Shown here: piece after piece, positions 33,699 through 42,966 of the stretch
How positions within the stretch are numbered: position 1 is the stretch's first letter
Layout: each line of letters begins with the position of its first letter
Assembly: GCF_005871085.1 (NCBI RefSeq)
Contig: NZ_VAUP01000004.1
Coordinates: 124,001-188,000, forward strand
Reading direction: 5' to 3'
Source of the DNA: Xanthobacter autotrophicus
Lineage (GTDB): Bacteria > Pseudomonadota > Alphaproteobacteria > Rhizobiales > Xanthobacteraceae
Length of the DNA: 64,000 nucleotides
Position numbers and translations under genes: made by a program
Notes under the pieces: generated by a model
Seen by the model: the letters and a program-made list of their open reading frames with translations, nothing else
Databases searched by the model: none
Told to the model about the DNA's origin: nothing

Positions 33699-35285
33699 TC
33701 AAATGTTCGGCTTGATGCGCAGCTTCTTGATGGCGGCAGGCTGGATCACGCCAGCGCCGACGCGGACGGTTGCGTGAATGCGCGTCTCGCCGAATTCGGC
33801 CCGGACGTAGGGATTCACGAGCGTCGAAAGCGAGCCGCGATCAATGATCCGATAGGCCGTCGCGATGTCGCCGAAGAGAATCGGGAAAGCGTCGGCTTCC
33901 GGGTCCTGCATGTCGGGGACTTCCACCACACGCTGACCAAGGATGGTTTCCGGCTGGCCTTCCTGAAAGGACGGTTGCCATAGCGACAGGCCGTCCGCCG
34001 TCTGCCAGCTTCGGATTGTCGCCAGCGTGGTGCTGTTCATCAGCCAGATGCCACGCTGGCGATATGCGTCCGGAAGAGCGTATTTCAGCGCGACGAAATC
34101 ATTCGGATCGAGAGCGTTCAGCCGTACGGAATCGAGCGCGGTCACGTTCGGGTCGGAGAGCAGCCCCATGGGCTGAAGCACGCCGTCACCGTTGAGGAAC
34201 GCGGCGCCTTCCTTCTTGCCGAAGTCCTCGGAGAGAGCGAGATTGACTTCGGCGAGCGCGGCGCCGGCCGAATCCGCGAGAAGCTGGTTGCTGATATCGA
34301 CGTGCGTGGTCAACTCGCGCACGGGGATTTCAAGCTGGCCGAAGCTGGGCTCGGAACCCTCGGAAGCCTGAAGCTCGCCCTTCCACTTGGCGTTGGTGAT
34401 GCCGGTTCGCTTCGGATAGATGACGCTCGGCGAACTGGTGGGTCGCACGCTGGCGTACGCACGGATCGGCGAGAATTCCACGAGGTTGCGGACGAACTCG
34501 GCGGACACCTCGGCGGGGGCGAAATAGCCGCCCATGGTGTCGGTCGAAACCTGAAGGGTCTTCAGTTCGTCGGCCGGCGCCGCATTGCCGAAGCGCAGAT
34601 AGGTCGCGAACGCCTTCTGTTCGGCGGCCTTGGTCTCGTCGGCGCCCTTACTGGTGATGATGCCAGGGCGGCTCAGGCGGTTCTGAATCTGTGCATTGGT
34701 GGCCGCGATCTTGGCGAGGTCCGCCTTGATGCCGGAAAGCTCGGTATCGTAACCGACCATCTTGGTTTCCAGGGCGGACAGGTCCGCCGTGTTGGTATCG
34801 TCGTGTTCCGTGTTCAGGTCGTCCACTTCAGTTCCCTTTGCAGATTTCGTTTCGAGGATGCGAGCGCTCCCGTGCGACGGCACGGGGACAACCGAGATTT
34901 CAACGAGGTGAATCTTGGAGAAGACGCGGCCACCTTCAGGTCGGGCCTTCATTTCGTGCGGGGCAGGGCGGTTGAAACCCATGCTCAAGCCGGTGAGCTT
35001 GCCGGCCTTCACGGCGGCATGAACGCGCCTGGCAATCGAGTTGCTGGCAATATCCAGCACGCCTTTCACGATCAGTCCGAGGTCGGTTTCCTCGGCTGAA
35101 ACCCAAGTGCCGATGCGCTGCGCTGTGTCGTGCTGGTAGAGAATCGGAAGGCCGGTGAAGTCGCCGATAGCGCCCTTCTCGATCACGTCGCCTGCGCCAT
35201 CGGGAAGGCCAAACACCCACGCGATGCCGGAGATTTCGCCCGTGGGCTGCGCCGAAAACGCGGCTTTGGTTTCAAGCCGGTTCAA
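33699..35285 (-). CDS. Fused HK97 prohead protease and major capsid protein
   Basis: A 528-residue protein. Residues 1 to about 150 form a U35-type prohead protease: ISGIAWVFGLPDGAGDVIEKG, LPILYQHDTAQRIGTW (His), GKLTGLSMGF (Ser) and VEISVVPVPSHGSARI. A linker with a coiled coil (SALETKMVGYDTELSGIKA) acts as a delta/scaffold region. The HK97-fold capsid follows (STDTMGGYFAPAEVSAEFV, FLNGDGVLQPMGLLS). The start is a TTG overlapping the previous stop (TTGA); another TTG lies four codons upstream. Fusion lets protease and shell be made in equal amounts, which normally requires later self-release. Confidence 0.9.
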   Translation of the reverse strand: MNRLETKAAFSAQPTGEISGIAWVFGLPDGAGDVIEKGAIGDFTGLPILYQHDTAQRIGTWVSAEETDLGLIVKGVLDIASNSIARRVHAAVKAGKLTGLSMGFNRPAPHEMKARPEGGRVFSKIHLVEISVVPVPSHGSARILETKSAKGTEVDDLNTEHDDTNTADLSALETKMVGYDTELSGIKADLAKIAATNAQIQNRLSRPGIITSKGADETKAAEQKAFATYLRFGNAAPADELKTLQVSTDTMGGYFAPAEVSAEFVRNLVEFSPIRAYASVRPTSSPSVIYPKRTGITNAKWKGELQASEGSEPSFGQLEIPVRELTTHVDISNQLLADSAGAALAEVNLALSEDFGKKEGAAFLNGDGVLQPMGLLSDPNVTALDSVRLNALDPNDFVALKYALPDAYRQRGIWLMNSTTLATIRSWQTADGLSLWQPSFQEGQPETILGQRVVEVPDMQDPEADAFPILFGDIATAYRIIDRGSLSTLVNPYVRAEFGETRIHATVRVGAGVIQPAAIKKLRIKPNI

Positions 35286-35596
35286 GCTGCCGCCCAACGA
35301 ACCTTGTCGCCCTTGTTCGCAGGAATGATGCGCTCAGCGCCGGCATAGCACCGATACGTCGGGGTTCCCGCCGCTGCTGGATTGGGGCCGACATAGACCT
35401 TGGCATCCACAGCCGCCTGAATCAGAAATGCGGACTGCGAACGAAGGCGATCGTTGAAGTCAGGCAGGGTCGCGACGTTGACGGTCGTGGCCGGGGCCGG
35501 AAGATCTTCCGACCAAACCGCGTCACAGAAAATATCGGTGTTGCCGCCAACTCGTGCGATGCGGCCGTGAAGCACGGCAATACCTGAAAAAGCCAT
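35282..35596 (-). CDS. Phage-element protein of unknown function upstream of capsid
   Basis: A 104-residue protein (MAFSGIAVLHGRIARVGGN, FNDRLRSQSAFLIQAAVDAK, CYAGAERIIPANKGDKVR). It looks like a compact beta-sandwich, possibly a decoration or fibre-like minor protein. It shares TTGA with the capsid gene, so the two are coupled. No family is recognised. Confidence 0.65.
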   Translation of the reverse strand: MAFSGIAVLHGRIARVGGNTDIFCDAVWSEDLPAPATTVNVATLPDFNDRLRSQSAFLIQAAVDAKVYVGPNPAAAGTPTYRCYAGAERIIPANKGDKVRWAAA

Positions 35597-35601
35597 TCAC
35601 A

Positions 35602-35853
35602 TTACTCCTTAGAATTGGTGTTCGTGGGTGCGTCGCCCCCAAGGTCGAGGCTCTGAAGCATTTCGACGATAAGGTCGCGCTTCGCCGCAGCATCGAGCGC
35701 GAAGACAAGTACGCCGGGAATGGCGTCTTCCTCTTCGGCCTGTGCGATCAGCCCTTCTGCGATGTTGTGGACATGCTTGAACATCGGGCTTTTAAACAGA
35801 CGTTCAATCCCGGCATCGTCCACTGTGAAGGCGATTTCCAGAGGGTCACTCAT
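35602..35853 (-). CDS. Small phage-element protein of unknown function
   Basis: An 83-residue acidic helical protein (IAFTVDDAGIERLFKSP, MFKHVHNIAEGLIAQAEEE, DLIVEMLQSLDLGGD). ATG at 35853 has GGAAGGTGAAACCC upstream and overlaps the 3' end of the previous gene by 8 bp. It lies between the gp10-like chaperone and the 104-residue gene. No family recognised. Confidence 0.65.
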   Translation of the reverse strand: MSDPLEIAFTVDDAGIERLFKSPMFKHVHNIAEGLIAQAEEEDAIPGVLVFALDAAAKRDLIVEMLQSLDLGGDAPTNTNSKE

Positions 35854-36178
35854 GGGTTTCACCTTCCGGCTCCGGGGCGCCGTCCCAAGCGGCAGCCAAG
35901 ATCTCGACTGCGAGGGCGTGCACGGGCTTGAGCGGCGAGCCGTCCACGTAGACGGCAATGAGGTTTGCGGCTTGTTCGTGCGACGTACCCGCGCCGATCA
36001 AGCCATGGCGCACGGTCTCGACCAACTCGACGTGATGAAATCGGCCGCTGACGACGCGCTGCGAAAGCTCGCCGATGCCGACATTCAAGAGCTTTTCCAG
36101 CTTCACGATCTGCGTACTGGACAAGTTGAACTCATACTGGCCGTCGCCGAGAAAGCGTTTAATCTTGGTGGAAGTCAC
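35846..36178 (-). CDS. GTA-gp10/TAC_11-type tail assembly chaperone
   Basis: A 110-residue protein matching GTA gp10-like chaperones: FLGDGQYEFNLSSTQIVKLEK, GIGELSQRVVSG, VRHGLIGAGTSHEQAANLI and VYVDGSPLKP. These bind tape-measure or tube protein during tail assembly. It starts with GTG overlapping the previous stop (GTGA). Here it lies between portal and capsid, far from the tape measure. Confidence 0.75.
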   Translation of the reverse strand: MTSTKIKRFLGDGQYEFNLSSTQIVKLEKLLNVGIGELSQRVVSGRFHHVELVETVRHGLIGAGTSHEQAANLIAVYVDGSPLKPVHALAVEILAAAWDGAPEPEGETHE

Positions 36179-36381
36179 GCACCGACTCCGAGCTTGTCCA
36201 GATCGAGCACGATCTGGCCGTCATGCTGGCGCTCAGCGTGCTTGGCGAAATCGCATTTCCGATTTGCGGGCGGCAGGGGCGCGCCAGAGGTCGCGACGCT
36301 CTTGAGCATGGTCACGGCCTGGGAGAATGGACCGTGTGCGGCGGCAAATGCCGCAGCGATTTCAGGCAGGTTTGTCAGCAT
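36175..36381 (-). CDS. Small phage-element protein after portal, unknown
   Basis: A 68-residue protein (MLTNLPEIAAAFAAAHGPF, SGAPLPPANRKCDFAKHAE, DGQIVLDLDKLGVGA). ATG at 36381 lies inside the 3' end of the portal gene (20-bp overlap) and its stop overlaps the next start. The coupling suggests a real gene, but no ribosome site is obvious and no family is recognised. Confidence 0.55.
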   Translation of the reverse strand: MLTNLPEIAAAFAAAHGPFSQAVTMLKSVATSGAPLPPANRKCDFAKHAERQHDGQIVLDLDKLGVGA

Positions 36382-37627
36382 TGTTCTGATCCGGAATGGT
36401 GGAAGACGTGGTATTTGGATTGATGAATTCGTCGCCGCCATCGTAAGGCGGAAGGTTTTCTTTGGCGCGGGCCTCATTGGGCGACAGGACGCGCGAAGAA
36501 ATGAGCTTACTGTAAGCGTCGGCACGCGCCGCGATATCCATGCGGGTGAGGTCATCCGACAGGAATTCGGCGAAGTAGGTGTCGCGCTCATCTTCACGGA
36601 AGAGCTTCATTGCCACTTCATTTTCCCATCGTGCGAGCCACGGGCGAAGGGAATACGTCAGAAACTCCGCACCCATCTCGCCGACGTTCGCCCAAGTCCC
36701 GCGCTCAAGATCGAAGAGCATGTGCGGCGGGACACGAAAGAGACGTGCGATCTCAGTGACCGCAAACCGGCGCAGTTCCAGATATTGAGCGTCGGTCGAG
36801 GTGAAGCTGAACGGTGTGAATCCGGAGCCGCCGGGCACCATGGCGATGTCGCCATTCTTGCGTCCGCCGACTGCCGCCTTCCACGCTTCCTTGAGGGCCT
36901 TAAGCTGGTCGGCCTTCAGGCTGGGATCAACTGTGACGACGCCACTTGGCGCAGCACGGTTGCGAAAAAGCGCAAGCCCGTGCTCTTCCAGGATCAGCGC
37001 CAATTCAATGGCGTGCTTGCCTTGCTGGATCGCCGAGGCGCCGATCAGACCGTCAAGCGACGGTCCCATGAGGTGAAAGATCTCATGGGGCTGATAGATC
37101 ACTTCGCGATTGTCGCCGTGGCGGACCTTGTAGAACGGCGCGTAAGTGATTTCATCGAGTTCAACGGTGACGGCGGTAGGCGGGATACGCCACAGCTCAA
37201 CGAAGTCACCGGAACGATTAATCAGCGCGAAGCCATTGCCGTAGAGCAATGCGTCGCGCGTAAGCTGTTCCTTAAAATGCTGGGCTGAATAAACGTCGGA
37301 GGAACGATAGCGCAGGACATTGAAGAGCGCGTGTTCTGTTGCTCGATCCTTGGAGCCATCTTTGCCGCGCTTGTAAGTGATCAGCGGAAGCTGTCCAACG
37401 GCCTCCGCAATCGACTGAACGGCGCACCGGACGGCGGTGCAGTTCATTGCGGTGCCTTCGTTGACCGTAACCTGAAGCGTTCCGGTGTCCGGAAGCGTGG
37501 CGCCGATCAACTGCGAGAGCCACGCGGCATCGGTGCTGGTGAGCGGAGTGGGCGCCGGAAGAGACGGCGCCGCTTTGGTTTCGGTCACCTGCTGGCGAGG
37601 AAAGGGCCAGAAATCGAAAATACCCAT
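36362..37627 (-). CDS. Phage portal protein, HK97 family
   Basis: A 421-residue protein: AMNCTAVRCAVQSIAEAVGQ, LTRDALLYGNGFALINR, WRIPPTAVTVELDEI and TEIARLFRVPPHMLFDLERG are family motifs. It forms the dodecameric DNA channel of the head. ATG at 37627 is used; the frame extends to a TTG at 37660 but neither start has a strong ribosome site. Only integrase lies upstream, so the usual terminase genes are displaced to 28-30 kb. Confidence 0.92.
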   Translation of the reverse strand: MGIFDFWPFPRQQVTETKAAPSLPAPTPLTSTDAAWLSQLIGATLPDTGTLQVTVNEGTAMNCTAVRCAVQSIAEAVGQLPLITYKRGKDGSKDRATEHALFNVLRYRSSDVYSAQHFKEQLTRDALLYGNGFALINRSGDFVELWRIPPTAVTVELDEITYAPFYKVRHGDNREVIYQPHEIFHLMGPSLDGLIGASAIQQGKHAIELALILEEHGLALFRNRAAPSGVVTVDPSLKADQLKALKEAWKAAVGGRKNGDIAMVPGGSGFTPFSFTSTDAQYLELRRFAVTEIARLFRVPPHMLFDLERGTWANVGEMGAEFLTYSLRPWLARWENEVAMKLFREDERDTYFAEFLSDDLTRMDIAARADAYSKLISSRVLSPNEARAKENLPPYDGGDEFINPNTTSSTIPDQNNADKPA

Positions 37628-37735
37628 TCGGAAAGAACGCGTCCAATTCGTATTAGCCAATAGGATAACACGAATATCGCGTGGAATAGACCGTTTCGTC
37701 GAATTAATTGAGAAAAATTCGCAGATAGCGGAGTG

Positions 37736-37772
37736 AGATTGACGGAAGCCTAGAAGGCGCCGCTGTCAATCT
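37736..37772. repeat. Inverted repeat ahead of the structural operon
   Basis: AGATTGAC (37736-37743) and GTCAATCT (37765-37772) form 8-bp arms around a 21-bp centre, 109-145 bp upstream of the portal start and after the integrase stop. It may be an operator or structural element; the region to 37640 is AT-rich as a promoter would be. Confidence 0.4.
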
Positions 37773-37807
37773 GTGTTGATATTGAATATTCGGCCGTGCG
37801 CTCCTAT

Positions 37808-39430
37808 CTAGGCGGCGCTCTGGTCGGCCTTTTTCGCGATTGTATAGTGTGGCATTTGTTTGATTGCCGCGTAGGCGGCTTTGAGTGTCACGTCGCCATA
37901 GTCCTCGCCTGCCGTGCGTGCGGCGTGGCCTTGGATCTTGTCTATGACGCGTGGATCAAGCCCAAGCTCGCGGGCCACTGTTTTGAACCGGTGGCGCCAG
38001 CCGTGGTTCGGGTCCACCTCGGCAGCAATGACGTTCAGAGCGCGAACCCACATGGCGAGCCGCCCCGCAATCTGTTTGGAGGGATGGGACTTCCCGGCGC
38101 GGTTCGGATTATCGACATAGAAGAGCGGGCCGTCTGGCGCGGCCTTCACGAAGTCGAGGAAGCCCATCTCGACAATTTGCGGGTGAAGCGGCGCGTCGCG
38201 ATATTGGCCCGACTTCACACTGCCGGCTTCTGGCGCGATACGCACAAAGGCAATGCCGTTTTCCTCGCGCACGTCCTGCTTCCGGAGTTGCGTCATTTCG
38301 GCGACGCGGGCGCCGGTATGCGCGCACAACCAGGGCACCCAACGTTTCGCCGCCGTCATGGGCGCTGATTCACGGGTGCGGGGATTGTCGGAGTGCGCGG
38401 GGGAATGGTCGCGCGCTGCTTTCAAGACGGCTTTCGCCTCGTCGAGGGTGAAGCCTTTCTCGCGGTTGCGTACCTTCTTCAGGACACGCACCTTCACCTC
38501 TTTCGCGGGGTTCGCCTTCAGGCGGTCATTGTCCACTGCCCATTGGAAGACGGCTCGAAGGGCCGCAACGTTGGTGTCGCGCACCGTCTTCGGCGACATG
38601 GTGGTGAGCAAGGCGTCTTTCCAGGCGACCACGTCCGCCTTGGTTAGGCGCGAAGCGTCATCATGTCCGAGGTGCCGGACGAACTGCTTAAAGCCGGGCG
38701 TCCAGCGCTTCTCTGCCTCTGCCCCGCGTCCAGAGGCGCGAAGTTCCGCGAGGTAGCCGTCTAGAAGGTCGAGGATAGAGACGCGGTCGCGCTTGGCCTG
38801 CACGGGCGCTGCGGAGGGCTTCAGGGCCGGGTGTGCCGGTTCGGCCTCGGGCTGGCCTTCGTCGCGCTCTTTCTGCCGCTGAAGAACCTCCAATTGGATT
38901 CCGGCAAGGGTGCGAGCCAGGGCGCGCCATTCGGGGGTGCCGGGCTCAGCCTTAGTCAGCTTGTCGGCGGCATAGGCGTCAATGGCCCATCCGATGGTCG
39001 CGCCGATCTTGTCATCTGGCGCGATGCCGGAAACGACTTCCCTTAAGGCAGATGTGTACCCGCCCTCAAACAGGCGTCGATAGGTGGCTCGGTCGTGCCC
39101 GATCTTGGCCAGGGCGCCACTGTCGCGAAGGGCCGCGTCCTCGTCGAGCTGACTTTGATAGTGGTGGTGGGCAAGCTTCGCGGCGTCCAGGGTGCGAGCA
39201 AGCCGGGGAGGGGTGCCGCTGCCCTGTGCCAGCTTTAGCTTGGCTTCGTCCAAAATGGCATGGAAGCGGGTGAGCACCGCGTGGGAGCGGCGTTCCGCCT
39301 CGCGTTGATTGCCGCCTAGAGCCTCATGAAGCTCTGACTTCCCTACGATCTCGCGCAGATCCTTCGGCACGCCCACGCGGACAAACCATGTGGTGCCCCG
39401 CTGCCTCAACCACTTCGCCTTGCCGGCCAT
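37808..39430 (-). CDS. int: Tyrosine recombinase (phage integrase) at tRNA-Thr
   Basis: A 540-residue integrase. The N-terminal DUF6538-like head (KWLRQRGTTWFVRVGVPKDL) and core-binding domain precede the catalytic domain with Arg in HTGARVAEMTQLRKQD, HxxR in HGWRHRFKTVAREL, GHAARTAGEDYGDVTL (Tyr nucleophile). ATG at 39430 is used because the frame above it enters the att region and tRNA. It lies 90 bp from the att core with arm-type repeats in between, the usual layout for autoregulated integrases. Confidence 0.93.
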   Translation of the reverse strand: MAGKAKWLRQRGTTWFVRVGVPKDLREIVGKSELHEALGGNQREAERRSHAVLTRFHAILDEAKLKLAQGSGTPPRLARTLDAAKLAHHHYQSQLDEDAALRDSGALAKIGHDRATYRRLFEGGYTSALREVVSGIAPDDKIGATIGWAIDAYAADKLTKAEPGTPEWRALARTLAGIQLEVLQRQKERDEGQPEAEPAHPALKPSAAPVQAKRDRVSILDLLDGYLAELRASGRGAEAEKRWTPGFKQFVRHLGHDDASRLTKADVVAWKDALLTTMSPKTVRDTNVAALRAVFQWAVDNDRLKANPAKEVKVRVLKKVRNREKGFTLDEAKAVLKAARDHSPAHSDNPRTRESAPMTAAKRWVPWLCAHTGARVAEMTQLRKQDVREENGIAFVRIAPEAGSVKSGQYRDAPLHPQIVEMGFLDFVKAAPDGPLFYVDNPNRAGKSHPSKQIAGRLAMWVRALNVIAAEVDPNHGWRHRFKTVARELGLDPRVIDKIQGHAARTAGEDYGDVTLKAAYAAIKQMPHYTIAKKADQSAA

Positions 39431-39441
39431 GTCCGCCTCGG

Positions 39442-39473
39442 TTTTGGACAAACTTTGGACGGAGCTTTGGACA
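39442..39473 (+). repeat. Right-end integrase arm-type repeats (TTTGGAC x3)
   Basis: Three copies of TTTGGAC start at 39443, 39454 and 39466, spaced 11-12 bp (one helical turn), between the integrase start and the att core. The word is shared with the left end (21868 and 21891). Probable arm sites that also control the int promoter. Confidence 0.65.
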
Positions 39474-39520
39474 GGATGTGAGGATTTGCAAGGGTTTCTA
39501 GCGTTTGCAACGCTTTGGGA

Positions 39521-39595
<75 letters not shown>

Positions 39596-39870
39596 TCACC
39601 GGGTGGCCTTGAATATCCCGTGAGGGAAAATTCCGCCTGCCCGGAAAGGCGACGGGCAATGCCGTCGTCAGGCGGCTTCCTCTGCCACAGGCGGGGGGCG
39701 GGTGCAAGGGGGTGATGCATCTTGAAGGGTGATGAGGCGACTTCTCCCCAGGTGCCGCCTTTGCGCGCCTCTGAGCAGATGCAGCGACGCATTTTTGCGC
39801 GTGCACGCGGCTTGAGCATTTGCGGTTCCCCGGATAGCCTCCATTCCACGAGGCCAGATCGGGGGACAGT

Positions 39871-41034
39871 ATGGCTGCGGATAAGGCGCGAAAGGAAACC
39901 ATCGGCGCTGTCCGGCGATCGTTCGCCCCCTGGACCGATCCCACCAAGACGCCGCTCATTCGCTTCGAGAATGTGGTGAAGCGCTTCGGCGACTTCACCG
40001 CGGTGGATCACGTGAGCCTCGATATCTACGAGCGCGAGTTCTTCGCCCTGCTCGGACCGTCGGGCTGCGGCAAGACGACCCTTATGCGCATGCTCGCCGG
40101 CTTCGAGGAGCCCACCGAGGGCCGCCTGACCCTGGCGGGGGAGGACCTGGCCGGCGTGCCGCCCTACCGGCGGCCGGTGAACATGATGTTCCAGTCCTAC
40201 GCCTTGTTCCCGCACATGAATGTCGAGGCGAACATCGCCTTCGGCCTGAAGCAGGACAAGATGGGCAAGGGCGAGATCGACGCCCGCGTCGAGGAGATGT
40301 TGAAGCTGGTGAAGCTGGAGAAGTTCGCGAAGCGCAAGCCGCACCAGCTCTCCGGCGGCCAGCGCCAGCGCGTCGCTCTGGCCCGGTCGCTCGCCAAGCG
40401 GCCCAAGGTGTTGCTGCTGGACGAGCCGCTGGGCGCCCTCGACAAGAAGCTGCGCGAGGAAACCCAGTTCGAGCTGATGGACCTGCAGATGGACCTCGGC
40501 ATGACCTTCCTGATCGTGACCCACGACCAGGAAGAGGCCATGACGGTGGCCGACCGAATCGCGGTGATGAACAACGGCGTGCTGGTGCAGGTGGCGCCGC
40601 CCTCGGTGATCTACGAGCAGCCGGCCAGCCGCTACGTGGCCGACTTCATCGGCGAGGTGAACCTCATCGAGGGCACCATCACCCAGGCCAGCCACGACGA
40701 GACCCGCATCTCCTCGCCGGTGACGCGCTTTCCGCTGGTGGTGGCACAGACCGTGGCTTGCAAGGCCGGGGACACCGCCTGCATCGCCATCCGCCCCGAG
40801 AAGCTGCGCATCGCGCTGGAACCGCCGGCCGACCCCTCCGAGAACCTTTTCGAAGGCGAGATCTGGGACATCGGCTATCTGGGTGATCTTTCAATTTACC
40901 ATGTGGAACTGGCTTGCGGGCAACGCATCAAGGTTTCGCAGCCCAACCTGTCACGCATGGTGGCGCGCCCGATCTCGTGGGATGACAAGGTCTGGGTGAC
41001 CTTCGCACCCCACGCGGGCGTGGTGCTCACCTGA
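39871..41034 (+). CDS. potG: Putrescine/polyamine ABC transporter ATPase
   Basis: A 387-residue ATPase with Walker A GPSGCGKTT (from residue 62), Q-loop FQSYALFPH, signature LSGGQRQR, Walker B VLLLDEPLGALD and H-loop THDQEEAM, then a TOBE domain (AIRPEKLRI, DIGYLGDLSIYHVEL). The length and N-terminal extension match PotG rather than the shorter PotA. First gene of potGHI. The substrate-binding PotF is not in the window. It energises uptake of putrescine or a related polycation, by family. Confidence 0.88.
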   Translation: MAADKARKETIGAVRRSFAPWTDPTKTPLIRFENVVKRFGDFTAVDHVSLDIYEREFFALLGPSGCGKTTLMRMLAGFEEPTEGRLTLAGEDLAGVPPYRRPVNMMFQSYALFPHMNVEANIAFGLKQDKMGKGEIDARVEEMLKLVKLEKFAKRKPHQLSGGQRQRVALARSLAKRPKVLLLDEPLGALDKKLREETQFELMDLQMDLGMTFLIVTHDQEEAMTVADRIAVMNNGVLVQVAPPSVIYEQPASRYVADFIGEVNLIEGTITQASHDETRISSPVTRFPLVVAQTVACKAGDTACIAIRPEKLRIALEPPADPSENLFEGEIWDIGYLGDLSIYHVELACGQRIKVSQPNLSRMVARPISWDDKVWVTFAPHAGVVLT

Positions 41035-41120
41035 TCGGGAACCGGCGCGCGCCATCGCGCGACGGGCTGAGTTGAGTGTTCTGACGCGTTTTCATCTGGC
41101 GGAGCCGCCGGGAGGCAACC

Positions 41121-42038
41121 ATGGCGATGGCGGGGGAGAAGGGGCGCGGCCGCTGGTTCGTGATCGCGGTGCCCTATCTGTGGCTCCTGGCGCTGTTCCT
41201 CGCGCCCTTCCTCATCGTGTTCAAGATCTCGCTGTCGCAGGATGTGGTGGCCCAGCCGCCCTACGCGCCAACCCTCGATCTGGCGCAGGGGTGGGCCGGC
41301 TTCACCGAGTTCCTGTCGGGCCTGTCGTTTGCCAATTACGGCTATGTGCTGGATTTTTCGAACGAGTTCCTTGAGGCTTACGGCTCCAGCCTGATCATCG
41401 CCTCGATTTCCACCGTGCTGCTGCTGCTGGTGGGCTACCCCATCGCCTATGCCATGGCGCGGGCGCCGCGCTCCATCCAGCCGACGCTGCTGATGCTGGT
41501 GATCCTACCATTCTGGACCTCCTTCCTCATTCGCGTCTATGCGTGGATCGGCATCCTGTCGCAGGAAGGGCTGCTCAATCAGGCCCTACTGGCCCTGGGA
41601 GTGATCGATACGCCGCTGGAGATTCTCAACACCAACCTCGCCGTCTATATCGGCATCGTCTATTCCTATTTGCCCTTCATGGTGCTGCCGCTTTACGCGG
41701 CGCTGGAAAAGCTCGATCTGACGCTGTTGGAAGCCGCAGCCGATCTGGGCTGCCCGCCGGCCAAGGCGTTCTGGACCATCACCTTTCCGCTCTCGCTACC
41801 GGGCGTGGCCGCGGGGGCCCTGCTGTGCTTCATCCCGGCGGTGGGCGAGTTCGTCATTCCCGATCTCCTGGGCGGCTCGGACACGCTGATGATCGGCAAG
41901 TCGCTGTGGACCGAGTTCACCGTGAACCGGTCCTGGACGGTTTCGTCCGCGGTGGCGGTGCTGCTGCTGCTCGTGCTGGTGATCCCCATCGTGGTCTACC
42001 AGAACATCCAGCAGCGCGAGCTGGAGGCGGGCAAATGA
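41121..42038 (+). CDS. potH: Polyamine ABC transporter permease PotH
   Basis: A 305-residue permease with about six TM helices (first: VIAVPYLWLLALFLAPFLIV). The cytoplasmic EAA loop EAAADLGCPPAKAFWTITFP docks to PotG. It starts 86 bp after potG with GGAGGCAACC before the ATG, and the next gene follows by 22 bp, so these form an operon. Confidence 0.9.
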   Translation: MAMAGEKGRGRWFVIAVPYLWLLALFLAPFLIVFKISLSQDVVAQPPYAPTLDLAQGWAGFTEFLSGLSFANYGYVLDFSNEFLEAYGSSLIIASISTVLLLLVGYPIAYAMARAPRSIQPTLLMLVILPFWTSFLIRVYAWIGILSQEGLLNQALLALGVIDTPLEILNTNLAVYIGIVYSYLPFMVLPLYAALEKLDLTLLEAAADLGCPPAKAFWTITFPLSLPGVAAGALLCFIPAVGEFVIPDLLGGSDTLMIGKSLWTEFTVNRSWTVSSAVAVLLLLVLVIPIVVYQNIQQRELEAGK

Positions 42039-42060
42039 GACACGAGCCGGAGGCGGTAAA

Positions 42061-42879
42061 ATGAGAAAAGGCCTCACCTGGTTCAACATCACGTCCATCG
42101 TGCTGGGCTTTGCCTTTCTCTACATCCCCATCCTGTTGCTGGTGATCTATTCCTTCAACGCCTCGCGGCTGGTCACCGTGTGGGCGGGATTTTCCACCCA
42201 ATGGTATTGGGCGCTGCTTGAGAACGAGCAGCTCATGGATGCCGCCTGGGTCACCCTGCGCATCGCCTTCTTCTCGTCGCTGGTGGCCACCGTGCTCGGC
42301 ACCATGGCGGCGCTGACCCTCACCCGCTACGGCCGCTTTCCCGGTCGCACCCTGTTCTCCGGCATGATCTACGCCCCCCTGGTCATGCCCGAGGTGATCA
42401 CCGGCCTGTCCCTGCTGCTGCTGTTCGTGGCGGTGAATTTCGATCGCGGCTTCTGGACCGTGCTTTTGGCCCACATCACCTTCACCATGTGCTTCGTGGC
42501 GGTGGTGGTGCAGTCGCGCCTCGTCACCTTCGACCGCGCGCTGGAGGAGGCGGCCCTCGACCTCGGCTGCCCGCCGTTCAAGACCTTCTTCAAGATCACC
42601 CTGCCGCTGATCCTGCCGGCAGTGGTGTCCGGCTTCATGCTGGCCTTCACCCTGTCGCTGGACGATCTGGTCATCGCCAGCTTCACTACCGGGCCCGGGG
42701 CGACCACGCTGCCCATGCGCATCTATTCGCAGGTGCGTCTCGGTGTGACACCGGAGATCAACGCGGTCTGCACCATCCTCATCGCCATCGTGACGGTGGT
42801 GGTGATCATCGCGTCGGTCATGACCAAGCGGGCGGAGAACCAGCGCCAGGCGGAAGAGCGCGCGGCCATGACGGGGTAG
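42061..42879 (+). CDS. potI: Polyamine ABC transporter permease PotI
   Basis: A 272-residue permease paired with PotH. It has about six TM helices (first: ITSIVLGFAFLYIPILLLV) and the EAA loop EEAALDLGCPPFKTFFKITLP. The C-terminus is charged. The ATG follows GGAGGCGGTAAA closely. It ends the operon, and no terminator was recognised in the 87 bp before the convergent META gene. Confidence 0.9.
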   Translation: MRKGLTWFNITSIVLGFAFLYIPILLLVIYSFNASRLVTVWAGFSTQWYWALLENEQLMDAAWVTLRIAFFSSLVATVLGTMAALTLTRYGRFPGRTLFSGMIYAPLVMPEVITGLSLLLLFVAVNFDRGFWTVLLAHITFTMCFVAVVVQSRLVTFDRALEEAALDLGCPPFKTFFKITLPLILPAVVSGFMLAFTLSLDDLVIASFTTGPGATTLPMRIYSQVRLGVTPEINAVCTILIAIVTVVVIIASVMTKRAENQRQAEERAAMTG

Positions 42880-42966
42880 GTACTGCCGAGGGGGCCGCAG
42901 AAAGGCTTGTCTGCATCCCTGTGGCGCAACGCTGGAGGCCGCCATGTCGCCGCCGCCCGGCTCTGC

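Noticed and set aside
25642-37627. Rhodobacter-type gene transfer agent
   Set aside because: Some gp10-like genes resemble GTA genes, but integrase, att repeats and gene order indicate an integrated element.
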